The notes under the pieces were generated by a model, which had not been told where the DNA came from, did not search any database, and saw nothing but the letters and a program-made list of their open reading frames with translations. A program made the position numbers and the translations under genes. Shown piece by piece: positions 23,700 through 35,800 of a stretch of 64,000 nucleotides of DNA. The DNA lies in the NCBI GenBank assembly GCA_016648135.1, contig JADDOH010023084.1, positions 62,001 to 126,000 of the forward strand, read 5' to 3'. This DNA comes from Agrypnia vestita. Lineage: Eukaryota; Arthropoda; Insecta; Trichoptera; Phryganeidae. The number at the start of each line of letters is the position of its first letter. Position 1 is the first letter of the stretch.

Positions 23700-24150
23700 G
23701 TAGTAAATGTCATTTAAGCAGCCAGTTTGTTGGTCTCTGTCTCTCTGACATAGGCCTCCCCTAGTTTTTTCCACTCGTCTCTATCGTGAGCTATTCTTTT
23801 CCATCCTTTTGGTAGGTCATCTTCCCATCTCTTAATTTGACGTTCTTTTTGTCTTTTTCCATTTCTGGGATACCATTCCATTACGTCTTTCGTCCACTTT
23901 TCTCTGCTTGTTCTCATAACATGACCAGTTCAGTTCCATTTGAGTTTTTTTACTTTTTGTGTAACATCGCTAACTTTTGTCTTTTTCCTTATTTTTGTAT
24001 TCGTCCACCTGTCATAAAGCCTTATGTTTAGCATACTCCACTCCATGTTGCGTTGGCAAACTGCGAGTTTTTGGCTATTTTTGCTCGTAGCAGGCCAAGC
24101 TTGGCACCCATAGGTGAGACATGGGAGAATGCACGTGTTGTATACTTATA
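23700..24150 (-). pseudogene. LINE C-terminal fragment (RTE-like)
   Basis: Minus-strand pieces read KNSQKLAVCQRNMEWSM, then KIRKKTKVSDVTQKVKKLKW, then MRTSREKWTKDVMEWYPRNG, then RWEDDLPKGWKRIAHDRDEW, then KKLGEAYVRETETNKLAA and stop. This order is the post-RT C-terminal domain of widespread insect non-LTR elements. A frame break sits near the GHVMRT join. No catalytic RT remains. Confidence 0.8.
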
Positions 24151-24159
24151 ATAGCTTTT

Positions 24160-24420
24160 ACTCTAAAACAAATGAAGTAATAAAAGTGTGACGAATTGTA
24201 AAATGTGTGATGCAATCACATTTATTATTTCACAATTTCTTCGGAAAAAAACACAATTTTTATATAATAAAATTTTTGCAATCAACTTTATTCGTTAAAT
24301 TATTTTCTTTATAATAAATTATTTTCTTAATAATAAACTCAGCCATTAGGGGAGCCATAGCTACAGCAGTACAGATATAATTAAAAAACACTCTACAATT
24401 TAATATTATAAAAACACATG
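24160..24420. repeat. interspersed repeat, copy 1 (partner at 42765-43000)
   Basis: Shares TTATTATTTCAC, TTTTGCAAT, AATAATAAA and TTAGGGGAGCCA, followed by a CAGCA...ACAGATAT block, with 42765-43000. Non-coding. Confidence 0.5.
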
Positions 24421-24754
24421 ATTTTAAATTTGTAACAGTTGTTCTTGTGGAAGACTTGGTGGTGACATATTAATTTCAATAAATAAATAAAATAAATGTT
24501 ACTTTGTTTTCATCACTTAAATAAATAAAATATCAGTATGTTTTAAGAAAACTGTTCTCATCTTCAGGATAACTAGTATACTAAAATTAAATATAGATTT
24601 TTAATTAAAAGGGTATAAGAAAAAAGTTGGAAGGGAGGTGAAGTTAGAAGAATTAATTAGGGATAGATTGTTAAAAATATTTCATTTTTTTTACTACGCT
24701 ATCTCTACTTGAGTTTAAAAAAAAAATATCCCCTCTCATTATTCCCACAACCAC

Positions 24755-24925
24755 AACCACAATTATACCAGTAACTTCGGCTATTTTTTTCAGTACCTAA
24801 CCATTATTTATATTTGAATTTAATTATTTAGATTTGAACAAAATCGTTGTTATTTTTTTTTATTTAAAAATAAGTCAGTTTGATACTTAATACGTCGATG
24901 AGAGATTTTGATTCTCTCGAATCTA
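24755..24925. mobile_element. partial copy of the 12825 MITE
   Basis: Contains GTAACTTCGGCTATTTTTTT, then GTACCTAACCATTATTTAT, and ends TCGATGAGAGATTTTGATTC / TCTCGAAT. These match the interior and right arm of 12825-13052. Confidence 0.55.
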
Positions 24926-25057
24926 TTTGTGAAAAAATAAAATAATTTAAACAACTCGAGTAAAGATAACGCAGTAAGTCTAATTAAATATTTTTAATAA
25001 TCTATCATTGTGATTCTGTACAATACATACGCCAAATTCATCAATAATATAATTAAC

Positions 25058-25580
25058 TAGCTGTTCGTACCCGGCGTTGCACGGGTTAAGGATTAAGTCG
25101 AAAATAAATTTGTGGGGGAAACAAAGGTTTGATTCGAACGCTAAAGATTTGCATCGAAAATATGTCAGGGGGGGAAGAGGTATGAGAATAGGGAAGAAAT
25201 ATCGGCTATGTTACTCGGAGAGTCCTAAAAAAGTTTCCAAATTTTGAGTCTGATCGGTCAAACGGTACAGATTTGAATCGAAAATATGTCAGGGGGAGGG
25301 GAAAGAGTATGAGAATAGGGGGAAATATCGCCTATGTTACTCGCCGAGTCCTAAAGAATAAGTTTCCAAATCTTGAGTTCGATCGGTCAAACGGTACAGA
25401 TTTGCATCGAAAATATGTCAGGGGGAGAGAAAGAGGTACGAGAATAGGGGGGAAATATCGCCTATGTTATCCGCCGGGTCCCAAACCATAAGTATGCAAA
25501 ATTTGAATCGAATCGGACAAACAGTGTGGATTTGTATAGAGAACAGACAGACAGACATTGAGTTTTATAGGTATAGATTA
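25058..25580 (+). repeat. ACCCGGCGTTGCACGGG element, copy 1, with internal tandem units
   Basis: Starts ACCCGGCGTTGCACGGGTTA. It then has three to four tandem units of about 120 bp (GATTTGCATCGAAAATATGT ... GTCCTAAAGAATAAGTTTCC ... GATCGGTCAAACGGTAC). It ends with (ACAG)n CATTGAGTTTTATAGGTATA. This is a common insect retroelement-end format. More copies lie at 41245-41790 and 41845-42190. Confidence 0.75.
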
Positions 25581-25789
25581 GGGAATTACATAGTCGTTAG
25601 AAGGGGAATAATGGTTAAGTGGAAAAATATTCAGTAGAAAATGTATATTTATTTATATTTATATATATATTTTCTTAATTAATTACACATTTATTAATTA
25701 ATTTTTTTCAATAAAAAAGTGGTGTTATTTTATATAAATTATAATTATGTCACCACAAAATAGTTATACTATATTTTGAAGAAGTTATT

Positions 25790-26085
25790 AAAGCGAGTAC
25801 GGCTAAAAAAGCAAAATTCTACAAAAAATTATTCTGACAAAGAAGCCATTGGCTTCGAAACATGCTGATTTTTTTTTTCAATAAAAAAGGTGTTTACAAA
25901 GTTATTTTATATAAATTATAAATATGTCACCACAAAATAGTTTTGCTTTATTTGAAGAAGAAGTTATTAAAGCGAGTACGGCTAAAAAAGCAAAATTCTA
26001 CAAAAAATTATCCTGACGAAGAAGCTATTATTGGCTTCGAAACGTGTTGAATTTTTTTTTCAATAAAAAAGTGGTGTTAAAATTA
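25790..26085 (+). repeat. two tandem Penelope-type 3' tails
   Basis: Two copies in a row of GAAGTTATTAAAGCGAGTAC ... GAAGAAGCTATTATTGGCTT ... CGAAACGTGTTGAA ... TTTTTTTTCAATAAAAAAGTG. The '(T)TGGCTTCGAAACATG' plus AATAAAAA format is that of Penelope-like 3' ends. Related tails are at 30120-30260, 40560-40690, 42360-42500, 43265-43385 and 59100-59370. Confidence 0.6.
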
Positions 26086-26640
26086 AAAATGCTGCTTCTG
26101 TATGAGTCAACCAGTCAAGACCCATTCTGCATTCGTAGACATTTTTCTGTTGCCCCTCCCAGATTAATCTGGGGAGTCCCACCAGCCGTCTTCCTTTCGA
26201 GGTTGCCAGGAGGATTCTTCTTGGTATTCGTTCCTCTGGCATTCTTAGCACATGTCCAAGCTACCTTAATTGTAATTTTTCTATGCATAGGAGTAGGGGT
26301 TCCATGCCGAGTGTGCACCTTGCCGGCACTTCTCACTCTGCCCATCAGTGTGACTCCCGCTACCTCCCTTAGAAAACTCATCTCGACAGTCTGGATCCTT
26401 GCTCTCTCTCTCTCTCTGTCAGCATCCAAATTTGATGGCCATATATTAGGGTGGGTCTATACACAGATTTGAAAAGAGTCATTTTAGTCTTGACACTAAG
26501 CTCAGATTTTCTTATCACCGCACTATATAGAGAACACAGAACGCCGGCTGCAACTCCGATTCTTCTATCTATTTCACTTTAGCGCCTCCCGTCGCTAGAA
26601 AATTCCACCCCAAGGTAATTTAATTTTTTTGAATTGCTTC
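26085..26640 (-). pseudogene. LINE C-terminal fragment
   Basis: Minus-strand frame reads RIQTVEMSFLREVAGVTLMG, then RVRSAGKVHTRHGTPTPMHR, then TIKVAWTCAKNARGTNTKKN, with frame slips. It follows the pattern 'Q..EM.FLR...G.T..DR.R' then 'GH..RM...R.P' of insect LINE C-termini. Heavily decayed. Confidence 0.6.
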
Positions 26641-26797
26641 GGCTGGGTCCCCTGTATGCTGATTGAGCACTGCTCTTTGTCTCTTTTTTGGCAGTACTAA
26701 TCTTCCGTCGATGAGAACCCGCAAATGTCAATCGAGTATCGCTCTAATTCGGCGACCAACTCGATATCTTTCCCGGTTAAACAAGTAAATCGAATAG

Positions 26798-26985
26798 CTT
26801 GTTGGTCTTGTGGTTAGGACTCTTGCCTCGTGATCCAAAGGTCGCGAGTTCGAATCTCACTCCAGACCAGCAAGTTAGTCCTATTTTCACAGCACAAGCG
26901 TTTAGCTTAATTTGAAAATAGTAAGAATATTGATGTGACACGTATTCCGTGTTCGCATCTCTATTAAAAAAAATAAAAAAATCGT
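26798..26985 (+). mobile_element. tRNA-derived SINE, best copy (reference for the family)
   Basis: The head resembles a tRNA: TTGGTCTTGTGGTTAGGACT (box A), then TCGCGAGTTCGAATCTCACT (box B) and CCAGACCAGCA. The body has AGTCCTATTTTCACAGCAC, and the conserved tail GATGTGACACGTATTCCGTG runs into an A-rich end. Pol III transcription from the internal promoter would be expected for an intact copy. Other copies: 4464, 11801, 30356, 37439, 47411. Confidence 0.85.
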
Positions 26986-26989
26986 CAAA

Positions 26990-27790
26990 CAAGCACGACT
27001 CGCGCGCTCGTCCGGCCGCCGCCGCCGCGGACGCTATACGTCATCGCGCGTTAACTTATTTTTGGAACAATTTTTATCTCTTAAGAGAAAAAATTTGCCG
27101 TCATGGGTTGGATGTTTTTTACATCATACTTAAATATATTTTATTTTTAAGATGAAAATCCCTTTCCAAATGTGTTTACCAAAAAATATATAATGTTTCA
27201 TCTGTAATTCTTGAGCTAGTTTTATATTAAGATGATCCCAAAATTAATAGGATAAGGACGTTAAGGATAATGCGGATGTCATTTCTTGTTTTTTAATCAT
27301 ATTGCGTTGGGGTTTTAAAATAATCATTTCAGTAAAAACTGTAAACTTTATAAAATGAATTATCGCGACTTTTTTTTTTTTACAACTTTTTTAATCCTAG
27401 ACTAGGCATAGCACTCGCAATTATTCGCCTATATTTTTGGAGTTAGAAATCGCAAAAACTGAAAACCTGTGGTGTTGGCAGCTATATATAACTTTCCCAA
27501 TCCCTGCACGCACGTCAGTTCCTAGAATCTTCGGGTCGCTTCCACACTCATCTACCCCGTTCGATAAGGCTCTTAAATTTTCAGACTTTTCTAGATCTTC
27601 GTTTTATCTTTTCTCTTTTTTTATGGTAACCTAATATTTTAAAAAGAAGAAATCGTCTTCGTACCTTTAAAAAATTAAATAAAGCATGTTAATTGATAGT
27701 TAATATCTTACATCCTACATCCAAAGCTCTTAAAGATGACCATGTAAATAAAAATGTATTATTTTATCAATGGCGTACATTTATTTTATT
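26990..27790. other. intergenic, nothing recognised
   Basis: No coding frame, inverted repeat or family match seen. There is a GC-rich patch at 27000-27050 (CGTCCGGCCGCCGCCGCCGC) without splice-phase support. Confidence 0.4.
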
Positions 27791-27799
27791 TTATTTATT

Positions 27800-28690
27800 T
27801 ATTGTGAACTTCATTAAATACATATGTGTTAGAAAATGAGCCAACCTATGCCGATATGAGCAGCTATACAACAAAATGGGAACAAAATACAGTATAAAAT
27901 TAATTAATTGCTTAGATATTGTAGATATGTTAAAAAAAATTAGAGAATCGTGTGCTCATGTACGTGCGATAGAAGTTATACTTCTTTGTTTTGTGAGCTT
28001 TTTAATGATTCAATTAATGTGAGAGTTCCATCGAAGATTTTCATCTATTTCTACTCCAAGATATTTAATGTTTTTTGCCTTCGTGATGGTGGGGCAAGAG
28101 CACTGAAATTGTTGGTTTTTGCATTCACGTAATTTAAGAGAGTATTCTTTACCAGGTTGTCCTCTTGAGTTTATTGAGAAAGCTAGGTATTTTGTTTAAC
28201 TTATGTTAAGTGTAAGCGAGTTCATCCTTAGCCAGTTTTGAAGTATTGTGAGTCCATGTTCAGCCTCTTTGTGTGTGTCCATTCAGTCTTTTTCATGGAA
28301 TAATAAGACGGTATCGTCAGCAAAACTAATTTTCTAAGTTTCCTTTGATGGGAAGTTTGGTAATTTCATTTATATAAATAAGAAATAAGATTGGTCCCAA
28401 AACACTACCTTGAGGGACTCCGTAGTTTATTGAAAGAGGTTTACTTTTTCTTTGTCTAATTTGTACTTCTTGTGTTCGTCCTGATAAATAGGTCATCAGT
28501 AAATTTAGTGTTGCCTTAGACATCCCAATTTTTTTAAGTTTTGTGCATAGAATTTTATGATCTATTGTATCAAATCCTTTTTGTAGGTCTATAAATATTG
28601 CCAAGTTGATATTTACATATTGGTTAAAAATGTACATAAATACAATAATACGATGTCTAGGGAAATGATAAATATAATTGATAACCATTT
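27800..28690 (-). pseudogene. Jockey-type LINE reverse transcriptase fragment
   Basis: Minus-strand 28326-28688 reads FIDLQKGFDTIDHKILCTKL, then LLMTYLSGRTQEVQIRQRKS and YGVPQGSVLGPILFLIYINE, RT motifs up to the PQGSVLGP block. The continuation in other frames (28320 to about 27900) includes ADDTVLLFHEKD, LRMNSLTLNISKTKYLAF and KNIKYLGVEIDENFRWNSHI, the catalytic ADD and downstream motifs. Several frame breaks; dead. Confidence 0.85.
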
Positions 28691-29620
28691 AATGTAGTTG
28701 AATTATTAAAATTTGATTTTGAAGTGGTATGAGTGTAACTATTGTATTTTTTTTTGTATTTTAGTAGAATTTTTTGGAGAATTTTGGTAAAAATAGTTAA
28801 AATAACAGATACATTTCTAAGAATCATCGTGAGACGTCAATACTTATCGCCGCTGCATCGTAGACATGTGGTGCAATGAATCAAAAAGCGATGAAAATGT
28901 GCATTTCCAAAGAAATTTCAAGTGTCCACCTACTTCGATGTTTTATCGATTTTCGACCTACAATGTTTCCGCATACAAAAGTTAGAAGCTAAGCAATTTT
29001 GACAGCCGCCTTGAATGTCGAACGAACGAATGTGTTTTTTGTTTTGAAAACAAATATCTGACGTTAGGTACGTCGTTTTTGCAAAAACCTCGACAGTAAA
29101 ATGATATCCTAAATACACACAAAATCGTAATTCAATAAATAGTTCTGATTTTTAATCCAATTACCAATCATTAGGCAGCTTTTGAATTGAGCATCTTTAT
29201 GATTTTTTAAAAATAATTTTAATATTTAAAGCATTATCTTGGTGGTTAGATTGTTAGTTAGATTTAAGTAAACCACTACCAGACACTACACTATCTGGTA
29301 GTGATTTATACAAATTTTACTAACACTGTAATTTTTATGATTGGTGCTCGATTCAAATCGGTTGATTATACATTATTTATATAACTAATATAATTTCGCG
29401 TGAATAAATTTTTGAGAGTTTAATGGATGCGCGCGCAATTCGTAGTCTCGCATTCCCGCTACATGCTGCTTTCCGCTACACGCATTTCTGCTACAATGCG
29501 GACGCTGGGCGTGCGCAAATTCCGTTACTACGTTAAAATGGACACCAAAGACATTTCAATATCATTTTTATTCATTTTAATTATTACATTACAATATAAT
29601 TTTTATTAATTTTAATTATC

Positions 29621-29790
29621 TGGTTGCAGGTACATCAGCTTTCCCCACAAGCAGGACATTCGCAATAGAGTTGTGAAATTCGCTCGTTATTGTGAAACCT
29701 TCGTACAAGTCTTTCAGGATCACCGTATAAATATTAGGCCAACAAGATAAATTAACATAGTTCGGTGGTAGGTACTGAAAATCAGTCAAC
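29621..29790 (+). promoter_or_regulatory. gene B proximal promoter and 5' UTR, conserved with gene C
   Basis: Aligned by eye to 45131-45298. Shared blocks include TGGTT(G/A)CAGGTACA, AGGACATTCGCA, TTGTGAAA, TTCGT and GTCTTTC. TATAAATA is at 29726-29733 and AGTTCGG starts at 29759, 33 bp from the TATA start; the same spacing holds in gene C. AGTTCGG is therefore the likely initiator and TSS, giving a 32-nt 5' UTR ending CAGTCAAC before the ATG. A strong TATA box and short leader are usual in arthropod genes for abundant secreted structural proteins. Confidence 0.75.
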
Positions 29791-29857
29791 ATGGCTGGTA
29801 AAGCTGTGTGGGGAACGTTATTTTTGTTCGTCACTCTTTTTGGCTGGAATTTGGCCT
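29791..29857 (+). CDS. gene B exon 1: signal peptide
   Basis: ATG to donor CCT|GTAAGT, 67 nt. Hydrophobic core LFLFVTLFGW after a single Lys. The paralogous exon in gene C (45299) has the same length class and the same VTLFGW motif, which fixes the start codon. Confidence 0.85.
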
Positions 29858-32800
29858 GTAAGTTGAATTAAAATAAAAGTTAGTTTAGAGATAGATTTTT
29901 ATGGAAACGGATCGTTTTATTGGTGGAGAAGGCAAAAAAAAGAAAGAAGGCAAACAACCGGCCCTAAGGGAATTTTATCTTCTACTCATTTACAAACATT
30001 ATTGACCAGGACATGTAATTCAAGATCGGCACTGGCATTGGAATGCTTAGCTTCTTATTACCAAGGAAAATAATTGTATTGATAACAAGAAAAAATATTG
30101 TGTAGAATATATAATAATTTATTGAATTATCAACATGTTTCAGAGCCAATGGTCCCTACATCGGGATATACTAAAAATTTAAATTGTTGACAGTGGTTTA
30201 TAACAAGTTTTTTCTTGTTATAAATATGAATAATGTTACCACAAACTCATTTTATTATTTATACTTGCAGGTTGGATTCCTAGACAACATCATGGCGGAC
30301 AGGGTAATATTAATTTGTCCGTTAATAAAATATTAAACAAACATATATTTTAATTTAGCACAAGCGTTTAGCTTAGTTTGAAAATAGTAAGAATATTGAT
30401 GTGACACGTATTCCGTGTTCGCATCTCTATTTTTATTAAAAAAAATTACTTTATTTAATCTATGTTTTTTGTAGGAGGACCTGGAGGTGGCGGCGGTGGA
30501 GGTGGTGGGGCTTCCGCTCACCAGCATGCCTACGCGGACCCATGTGCCATAACTGGCCACCAGGGCGGAAGTAATGTGTTATATTTTATTATGAAGTATT
30601 ATGTTATATTTTCATTTAAAAAGTAACACTCGTGACATTTCCCGGGCGAAAGGACTAACTATTTTTTTTACCAATCAATCGAATATTTATTTCCATCATT
30701 GTTTTTAAAATTTAATCTCTATATTCAATTATGTCTTGGCACACTACAGCTTGTAAATACTGACAAAACTGAATGAAATATACCCATCTAATCTAACTAC
30801 AATGATTTCGTTGTCTGACCGTAACTTGCTGTAATGACAACTTCAGATAATTAAAGCGTGACACGCAATAAGCAAATTATTTTTTTTTACTTATTTGGAT
30901 ATTCAGTCCCATTTTAACATATTTTTCTACGGATTTATTTAGTTTCCGAATTTCCAGATTTCATTAGGATTTACAAACTAAGTATTATAAATTTTGGCAA
31001 AGCTTTTAAATTAATTAGCACTTTTACTTGATATTTTTATATTTAACTAATAATAATCTGCAGGAGGATGTGGTGGTGGAGGCGGCGGTGGAGGAGGTTC
31101 TTCCTTCTTAAGGCAACACCACGGCGGAGGAGGTATGAACATATTTTTTAATATTTTCATACTTAATTAATTACATACTCATTAGAAAGGAAAAAATGGA
31201 AAAGTGAAAAAATATTCAATAGAGGATTTAACCTGATTATAAATTATTTTTGACTTAATATATACTCTTTTTCTCATTTCAAATATTTATAAATTATTTA
31301 CTTCTGAAACCTTACAAATTTTTTAACTCTATATTATAATCAAATGTATAGTCATATGATTGTTCCTCGTTTAAAAAAAAGTGTTGTTTACCTTTTTATA
31401 TGTTACTGGATTGGAGATGCTTAATTAGTCAAAATGCTCAATTTATTGATAGATAAAAATATTGTTGGATCAAAGTTCAAAGTTATGCTCTGAGTTGCCC
31501 ATTCATTTTCAAACTAATTCTTGTAAATGCCGACATAGCCTGTGAATTGTATTAAATTAAATTGGCATTTTTATTAGATGATTTTATTTTTATTTATTTT
31601 AAATATAATGGAAACCTAAAAGGTTTATGGATAACATTTTTATATAATTCAATATAAGAAATAATAATAATACAATTTAGATACAAAGTCATTTTTTTAT
31701 AGTTGGCCAAGTTTTAGCATTTTTATCACATCTGTTTTGAATTTGTCAGTGATCAGTTGTGGTCTGTTGTGGCAGGTTATTGTATAGTTTTAATCCGTTG
31801 CAAATTAGTCGGGATTGTCCTGTTTTTGTATTGGCATGTGTTATGTGATTTAGGTTAGTTTTGTTTCCGGTTCCCCAGAAGGGTATCAAATATCCTATTC
31901 TAATCTTGACGTATGCCTGGTACATCAGAATTTTTACGGTATTTGGTGTGATTTCATGTATTTTGTGGAATAGGCTGGTCAGTTATGTCAGTGAGTCAAT
32001 TACTTTGTCTATTTGAAAGGTCCATTTGAGATGTCTGTCTATGTTGAGTTCTAAGTATTTAGTATTTTCTAGTTCAGTGAGTGTTTCGTTATGTATTTTT
32101 ATGTCCATTTTATGCGTTTTCCGATTGGCCTCAAAGTTAATGTAGTTACATGTTTGAGCATTTAAGGTTAGAATATTTCTTTTTGTTCACTCAATTAATA
32201 TGTCTATGTCTTTGTTGATTTGTTTTGTGGTTTCTATGTCATTATTATTTTCGTAAAATATTCCGAGATCGTCTGCATATAGTATTATTTTGCCTCTGAT
32301 ATTTAGCTGCTACAGGTCATTTATTTAACATTTAACTAATTATATAATATTTGCAGGAGGACCTGGAGGTGGAGGTGGGGGTGGAGGAGGTTCTTCCTTC
32401 TTAAGGCAACACGAGGGCGGAGGAGGTATGAAAATATTTTTTCTTAATTAATTACAAAGTCATTAAAAGCGGATGAATGGTAAAGTGAAAAAAAATTCAA
32501 TATTTGATTTGCCTTATTATTAATTTAATTTAACTAAATACTAACTCTTTTTCCTATTTCAATTATTTCTAAATTATTTATCTCTGAAACCTTGCAAAAG
32601 GTTTAAGTCTATATTAAAATCAAATTTATGGTCATATGATTGTTCCTCGCTTAAAATTAAATGTTATCTATCTTATTTCCATTTATTTATGCAACACAAG
32701 TTACTCCATTGTAGATGCTCAATTTTTCAGAATACTCAATTTATTGTTAGATAAGAAAATTGTTGGATCAAAGTTATGCTCCGAGTTGCCCATTTAATCA

Positions 32801-35800
32801 CAAATAAATTCATGTAAATGCCGATATGCCTTTTGAATTTTATTAAATGTAATTAGCATTTAGTTGATGATTTAAAATTTAACTAATTAATATTTGCAGG
32901 AGGAGCTGGTGGCGGAGGCGGCGGTGGAGGAGGTTCTTCCTTCTTAACGCAACACCAAAACCAACACCAGGGCGGAGGAGGTATGAAAATATTTTTTATA
33001 ATTAATTACAAAGTCATTAGAAGAGAATGAATGGTAAAGTGAAAAAATAATCAATAGTGGATTTTACCTGATTATTAATTAATTTATTTATATTGACTTA
33101 ATATTATTTGCAGGAGGACATGGTGGTGGAGGCGGTGGTGGTGGAGGTTCTTCCTTCTTAAGGCAACACCAGGGCGGAGGAGGTAAGAATTTTTTTTTTC
33201 TTAATTAATTACATAGCCATTAGAAGAGAATGAATGGTTAAGTGAAAAAATAATCAATAGTGGATTTTACCTGGTTATTAATTAATTTATTTATATTGAC
33301 TTAATATTATTTGCAGGAGGAGATGGTGGTGGAGGCGGTGGTGGTGGAGGTTCTTCCTTCTTAAGGCAACACCAGGGCGGAGGAGGTAAGAATTTTTTTC
33401 TTCTTAATTAATTACATAGCCATTAGAAGAGAATGAATGGTTAAGTGAAAAAATAATCAATAGTGGATTTTACCTGGTTATTAATTTATTTATTTATATT
33501 GACTTAATATTATTTGCAGGAGGAGATGGTGGTGGAGGCGGCGGTGGTGGAGGTTCTTCCTTCTTAAGGCAACACCAGGGCGGAGGAGGTATGAAAATAT
33601 TTTTTCTTAATTAATTACAAATTCATTAGAAGAGGGTGAACGGTTAAGTGAAAAAATAATCAATTGTGGATTTTACCTGGTTATTAATTTATTTATTTAT
33701 ATTATTTGCAGGAGGAGATGGTGGTGGAGGCGGCGGTGGTGGAGGTTCTTCCTTCTTAAGGCAACACCAGGGCGGAGGAGGTGTGAACATATTTTTTCTT
33801 AATTAATTACAAATTCATTAGAAGAGGGTGAATGGTTAAGTGATAAAACATTCAATAATGGATTTTACCAGATTTTTAATTTATTAATTTACATTGACTT
33901 AATATTAACTCTTTTTCTTATTTCAAGTATTTCTTAATTATTTATCAGTGAATCCTTACAATTTTTTTATTTGCATATTAATATCAAATGCATGGTTATT
34001 TAATTGTTTTGTTTATCTTTTTTCCGTTTTTTTTATGCTATACATGTTACTGAATTGGAGATTTACTCAATTTATTTAAAGATAAGAAAATGATGGATCT
34101 ATGTTGTGCTCCGAGTTGCCCATTACATTACAAACTAATTCTTGTTAATGCCGACATAGCTTATAAATTATATTAAATTTAATTAGCATTTTTAAATGAT
34201 GATTCCATATTTAACTAATTAATAATTGCAGGAGGAGATGGTGGTGGAGGCGGCGGTGGGGGAGGTTCTTCCTTCTTAAGGCAACATGAGGGCGGAGGAG
34301 GTATGAAAATATTTTTTCTTTATTGGAGATTCTCAAGTATTGAGAATACTCAATTTATAGATAGATAAGAACATTGTTGGATCAAAGTTATGCTCCGAGT
34401 TGCCCATTCAATCACAAAATAATTCTTATAAATGCCGACATGGTTTATAATTTATATTGAATTTAATTAGCATTTTTACTAGATGTTTTTATGTTCAACT
34501 ATTAATATTCGCAGGAGGAGCTGGTGGTGGAGGCGGTGGTGGTGGAGGTTCTTCCTTCTTAAGGCAACACCAGGGCGGAGGAGGTACGAAAATATTTTCT
34601 ATAATTAATTACAAAGTCATTAGAAGAGAATGAATGGTAAAATGAAAAAATATTCAATATTGAATTTTACCGGATTATTAATTTATTTATTTATATTGAC
34701 TTAATATTGACTCTTTTTCTTATTTTAAGTATTTCTAAAATATTTATCAGTGAATCCTTGCAATATTTTATCTGTATATTAAAATCAAATGATCAAATGG
34801 TCATATGATTGTTTTGTCTATCTTTTTTAAGTTTTTTTGTACAATACATGTTACTAGATTGGAGATGTTTAATAAGTCAGAATTTCTCTATCTCAATTTA
34901 TTTAAAGAAGAAAATGATTAGATCTATGTTATGCTCCGAGTTGCTCATTCAATTACAAACTAATTTAAAAGTATTTATATTATATTATATTGGCATGAAT
35001 ATTTGCAGGAGGAACTGGTGGTGGTGGCGGGGGTGGAGGAGGTACTTCCTTCTTAAGGCAACACGAGGGCGGGGGAGGTATGAATTTTTTTCTCTATTAT
35101 TCACATAGTCGTAAGAAGAGGATGAATGATTAAGTGAAGAAGTGTTTAGTTGTGGATTATCAATTATATTTTACATAATATTAACACTTTTTCGTATTTC
35201 CAAAATTTCTAAAATATTTATCTCTGAAGTCTTATTATCAATATTTATCTCTATATTAAAATCAAAAGTATACTCATTTAATTGTTCCTCGTTTAAAATA
35301 AAATGTTATCTAACTTTTTTCCATTTATTTAAGTAATACATGTTACTGGATTGGAGATGCTTAATTAGTCAGAACACTCAGTTTATTGATAGATAAGAAA
35401 ATTATTGGATAAAAGTTATGCTCCGAGTTGCCCATTCAATTTCAAACTAATTCTTGTAAATGCCGATATAGCTTATAAATTATATTAAATTGAATTAAAA
35501 TTTTTACTAGATGATTTCATATTAAACTAATTAATATTTGCAGGAGGAGCTGGTGGTGGAGGCGGGGGTGGAGGAGGTTCTTCCTTCTTAAGGCAACACC
35601 AGGGCGGAGGAGGTATGAAAATATTTTTTCTTTATTAATTACAAAGTCATTAGAAGAGGGTAAATGTTAAAATATGCAGTCGTGGATTTTTCCTGATTAT
35701 TAATTCCTGATAATTAATTAATCAGAACATAAGAGTTTGGCGTTCTATCCTCTCTGCATAACCATTTTTCGGAATTGTTGACAACTCCTTATAGCAAGCA

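Noticed and set aside
26044..26472. 142-aa plus-strand frame
   Set aside because: Shadow of the decayed LINE C-terminus on the minus strand, beginning inside a Penelope-type tail.
26798..26875. Functional tRNA gene
   Set aside because: Box A and B are present, but it is continuous with a SINE body found in several other copies and the cloverleaf arms are imperfect.
27000..27050. GC-rich CCGCCGCCGC patch as a coding exon
   Set aside because: No splice sites in a consistent phase on either strand.
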